Program-made: the position numbers and the translations under genes
Notes under the pieces: generated by a model
Databases searched by the model: none
Seen by the model: the letters and a program-made list of their open reading frames with translations, nothing else
What the model was told of the DNA's origin: nothing
From: Kordiimonadaceae bacterium
Lineage (GTDB): Bacteria; Pseudomonadota; Alphaproteobacteria; Sphingomonadales; Kordiimonadaceae
Assembly: GCA_017640725.1 (NCBI GenBank)
Contig: JAEPQB010000004.1
Location: forward strand, 186,001-250,000
Direction of reading: 5' to 3'
DNA: 64,000 nt
Shown: positions 61,831 to 64,000 of the stretch, piece by piece
Layout: each line of letters starts with the position of its first letter
Position numbering within the stretch: the stretch's first letter is position 1

Positions 61831-61922
61831 TGTGAACAAGCTTCGGGTATTAAGCGTTTGACCCTAAGCTGCTGTAACCGTTAAGGTTCGGCGGGGTCGC
61901 CTTTTGGGGCAAAGGTTGTTTT

Positions 61923-62474
61923 ATGAGTGATTATGATTTTGATCGAGTGAATGTATTGCTGGCCGAGGATAGCCCGTTCATTCGCTCTTTGCTGGTTAAT
62001 TCCCTGAAGGTTCTGGGCGTTGGCAATGTGTTTGCCGTTGAGCACGGCGGCGACGCTATTCATTTTCTGCAGCGCGTTAAAAACGAACCCATGCGCGTTG
62101 GCGTTCAGCAAATCGACATTGTGATTTCCAACTGGGACATGCATCCCATTGACGGCATGATGTTCCTGCGCTGGGTGCGGCGACACAAGGATAGTCCAGA
62201 CCGATTTGTCCCGTTTATGCTTATCACGAGCTACACCGAGCCTGAACGAATCCTGCAAGCGCGGGAAATGGGCGTGACAGATATGCTCGCTAAGCCTTTT
62301 ACCATCAAGCACATTGGCGAAAAGCTGATTTCAATAATCGAGCGCCCAAGACAATTTGTGCATAACAAGGACTTTTTTGGGCCTGACCGTAGGCGCCAAA
62401 AAATTGATCATGGCGGCCCAGAGCGGCGCGTATTGACGGACAAGAGCGAAGGCGTGGAGATTATCCGTGGCTAA
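61923..62474 (+). CDS. Receiver-domain protein with Asn at the phosphorylation site
   Basis: 183 residues: a CheY-like receiver domain (about 8-142) and a basic tail (FGPDRRRQKIDHGGPERR). The acidic pair is Glu15/Asp16 in LLAEDSPF, Thr102 is in LITSYTEP, and Lys124 is in LAKPFT. The acceptor region reads VISN70-W-D72-M, where CheY-type proteins have SDWNM. The Asp and Asn are thus exchanged and the canonical site is Asn. The protein cannot be phosphorylated in the usual way, although Asp72 might substitute. AAAGG precedes ATG 61923. The second Hpt gene overlaps its end by 8 nt. Confidence 0.87.
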   Translation: MSDYDFDRVNVLLAEDSPFIRSLLVNSLKVLGVGNVFAVEHGGDAIHFLQRVKNEPMRVGVQQIDIVISNWDMHPIDGMMFLRWVRRHKDSPDRFVPFMLITSYTEPERILQAREMGVTDMLAKPFTIKHIGEKLISIIERPRQFVHNKDFFGPDRRRQKIDHGGPERRVLTDKSEGVEIIRG

Positions 62475-62967
62475 GAAGGTAATTGTTCGATTTTATCGCT
62501 TTAAGAACCGCCTCAAGGAAAAAACCGCAGGATTGGCACCTGGTAAAACCAGCATCAACCCGGAAGCTCTTGAGGAAGCAGAAAAAGCACTCAACAAAAT
62601 GTCGGAAGACTACCCGGATTGGGTGTCAGGCTTGATTGTCAAGTTGCAGGAGCAGCATGGCCGCTGCGTCGATACGCCTGAAAAGCGGCATGAATTTTTT
62701 GAAGAAATCAATCATATTGCTCACGATATGAAGGGGCAGGGCGGTACTTTTGGCTATCCCCTGATCACAGATTTTGCCGATAGTTTGTATGGATTTACTG
62801 TGAAGCGACCCGGCGACATATCAGACAATCAAGTTGAACTGGTGAAAAGTCACGTAGACGCCATGCGCGCTGTCATCCGTGGGCGCGTGTCCGGGGACGG
62901 TGGTGAAATTGGTGCAGAGCTTTCAAAAAGCCTGGATGAAGCCATCGCCAAATACGAAGAGACGTAA
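62467..62967 (+). CDS. Hpt-like protein (second copy, distinct)
   Basis: 166 residues with a basic N-terminal part (KKVIVRFYRFKNRLKEK) and then a helical Hpt-type domain. The likely phospho-His is His86 in INHIAHDMKGQGGTFGYPLI, with HxxKG spacing. This type, with HDMKGQGGTFGYPL, is known in Alphaproteobacteria. It is not a close relative of the Hpt protein encoded two genes upstream. GGAG lies 6 nt before GTG 62467. Coupling with the receiver gene suggests the two proteins act together. Confidence 0.8.
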   Translation: MAKKVIVRFYRFKNRLKEKTAGLAPGKTSINPEALEEAEKALNKMSEDYPDWVSGLIVKLQEQHGRCVDTPEKRHEFFEEINHIAHDMKGQGGTFGYPLITDFADSLYGFTVKRPGDISDNQVELVKSHVDAMRAVIRGRVSGDGGEIGAELSKSLDEAIAKYEET

Positions 62968-62970
62968 AAA

Positions 62971-62991
62971 AAGCGGCCGGAGCCGCTTTTT
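62971..62991. terminator. Bidirectional Rho-independent terminator
   Basis: AAGCGGC (62971-62977) pairs with GCCGCTT (62982-62988). An A-run precedes it and a T-run follows, so it ends both the Hpt gene and the convergent alkaline phosphatase gene. Confidence 0.88.
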
Positions 62992-63009
62992 CAAATCCAT
63001 AATCCAATT

Positions 63010-64000
63010 CTATTTGGCTGCAGCACGTTTTCGAAGCTGAAGGGCATGGTCCATAATATGGAACACCACATTTTGTTCCATTGTGCCAGTGGCCAGATGA
63101 GCCCAGGGCCCAATTGCGAACAGGCCAACGTCTTCGCCACCGTGAGTCTCACTGCGAGTTGGGACCAGAGCTTGTTGAAGGAAATCAACATCTTGTACTT
63201 GGTCGTCGGTTAACTCCGGCCTCTCACCGTCTACCGCGCCCGGGCCGTTGTGGTAGCCAAGTGTGGTATAGGGCTTGCCATCATTTGCAAGCTCAGGAAC
63301 GCTGCTAATCAGCGCAATAGGACGGACCAAGCCAAATATCGGATTTCCTCTGCGCGGGTAGCCCGCCATGGTGAAGACGTGGCTATGATCTGCGGTTACC
63401 ATGATCAGTGTTTCTGAAAGGTCGACCATCTCCATTGCTTTGCGTACGGCATCTGAAAGTGCGATGGCGTCATTTAATGCACGCTGTGCATTGCCCATGT
63501 GATGCGCATGATCAACACGACCACCTTCAACAAGCAGATAAAAGCCACCGTCATTTTTGGACAGCATTTTGATGGCTGTTTCGGTCATTTCTGCAAGAGA
63601 GGGTTGCACATCAGGTGTTGAAGGGCGCACCTCTCGGTCAAGCTCATAGTCCATATGGCTGTCATCGAACAAACCCAGCAGGCGGCTGGTATTTTCTATG
63701 TCGATAGAAAGCAGGTCGGCCCTGTTGGACACATATGCGGCATTGCTGTCCAGGTCCTGCCATTCTTTCGTGAGGTCACGACCGTCACTTCTGCGACCGC
63801 GCTCAGTGCCTTCTGGCAGAAAATTCCTCCTGCCGCCGCCAAGCGCAACCTCAAGGCCGTTGCCCCCCAGGTCATCAATAATCTGTTGAGCAATATCACG
63901 GCAACCTTCAGTCCCAGATTCTGGCATGTCCGTATCGGTTTCCCAGTTGCGAATAGGAGAAACCGCGTACACAGTCGCTGGTGTTGCGTGGGTCAGGCGG
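63010..64000 (-). CDS. phoA: Alkaline phosphatase (N-terminal part outside window)
   Basis: The frame stays open to the window end, so the start and signal peptide are missing; about 330 residues are seen. Family marks are THATPATVYAVSPIRNWE at the truncated start, LGGGRRNFLPEG, EGGRVDHAHHMGN with the metal ligands, TADHSHVFTMAGYPRRG, and the late metal His in SETHGGEDVGLFAIGPWAH. It releases phosphate from monoesters in the periplasm. The missing part includes the active-site Ser. It converges with the Hpt gene. Confidence 0.93.
   Translation of the reverse strand, partial: RLTHATPATVYAVSPIRNWETDTDMPESGTEGCRDIAQQIIDDLGGNGLEVALGGGRRNFLPEGTERGRRSDGRDLTKEWQDLDSNAAYVSNRADLLSIDIENTSRLLGLFDDSHMDYELDREVRPSTPDVQPSLAEMTETAIKMLSKNDGGFYLLVEGGRVDHAHHMGNAQRALNDAIALSDAVRKAMEMVDLSETLIMVTADHSHVFTMAGYPRRGNPIFGLVRPIALISSVPELANDGKPYTTLGYHNGPGAVDGERPELTDDQVQDVDFLQQALVPTRSETHGGEDVGLFAIGPWAHLATGTMEQNVVFHIMDHALQLRKRAAAK

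Noticed and set aside
1-64000. CRISPR array, prophage or insertion sequence
   Set aside because: I found no spaced short repeats, integrase, transposase or phage structural gene; the only long exact repeat is the tRNA-Glu pair.

Overview
The window is a typical stretch of an alphaproteobacterial chromosome. Four kinds of evidence point there. The first is housekeeping gene order: scpA-scpB-tatABC-serS-surE, yajC-secD-secF-Mth938, and aminotransferase-hom-glpX-recJ. The second is a set of small lineage markers: an aa3-type cytochrome oxidase subunit IV, DUF4170, DUF2336 and an HspQ-type protein. The third is a TTAA-N7-TTAAC CtrA box, and the fourth is a TipN-like two-TM coiled-coil protein. 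A TonB receptor, a TRAP transporter and a Na+/amino-acid symporter suggest a free-living, probably marine, heterotroph. I cannot place it below class with confidence; Kordiimonadales-like is only a guess. I see no prophage, IS element, CRISPR array or rRNA.

Layout. 0-4 kb: the end of ilvD, a YjaB-type acetyltransferase, a membrane protein, exonuclease III and an ErpA-type Fe-S protein. 4-15 kb: a long co-directional housekeeping run of dgt, argS, a SPOR-domain protein, nagZ, a site-2-protease-like protein without its zinc histidines, scpAB, tatABC, serS and surE. 15-26 kb: a crotonase, a PhyH dioxygenase, a lipoprotein amidohydrolase, a LysM/LytM division-type lipoprotein, a DUF815 ATPase, the SecDF module and two unknown coiled-coil envelope proteins. 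26-32 kb: an aminotransferase, hom, glpX, recJ and two identical tRNA-Glu genes. 32-36 kb: a cupin, an unlisted 53-residue membrane peptide, and an overlapping set of three envelope genes (secreted EEP phosphodiesterase, MipA, VanX) followed by a CPBP protease.

36-48 kb is a gamma-glutamyl-polyamine catabolic region. It holds two PuuA-type ligases, PuuD, PuuB and an omega-aminotransferase. Among them sit an unknown seven-TM protein coupled to puuD, a TPR-sulfotransferase and a TonB receptor. 48-54 kb: a threonine/serine dehydratase, CoxIV, HspQ, DUF4170, a GcvR-like ACT protein, MlaC, a cytochrome c and an AGCS symporter. 54-58 kb: a DUF2336 protein behind a CtrA box, and a TRAP dicarboxylate-type transporter. 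58-63 kb: the TipN-like protein, a small unknown protein, and an Hpt / receiver / Hpt trio. An alkaline phosphatase is cut by the window end.

The most unusual items are five: the Hpt-receiver-Hpt trio, whose receiver has Asn where the phosphorylated Asp should be; the pseudo-site-2 protease in the scpAB operon; mutually exclusive hairpins between yajC and secD; the seven-TM protein joined to puuD; and the small membrane peptide with its own terminator.
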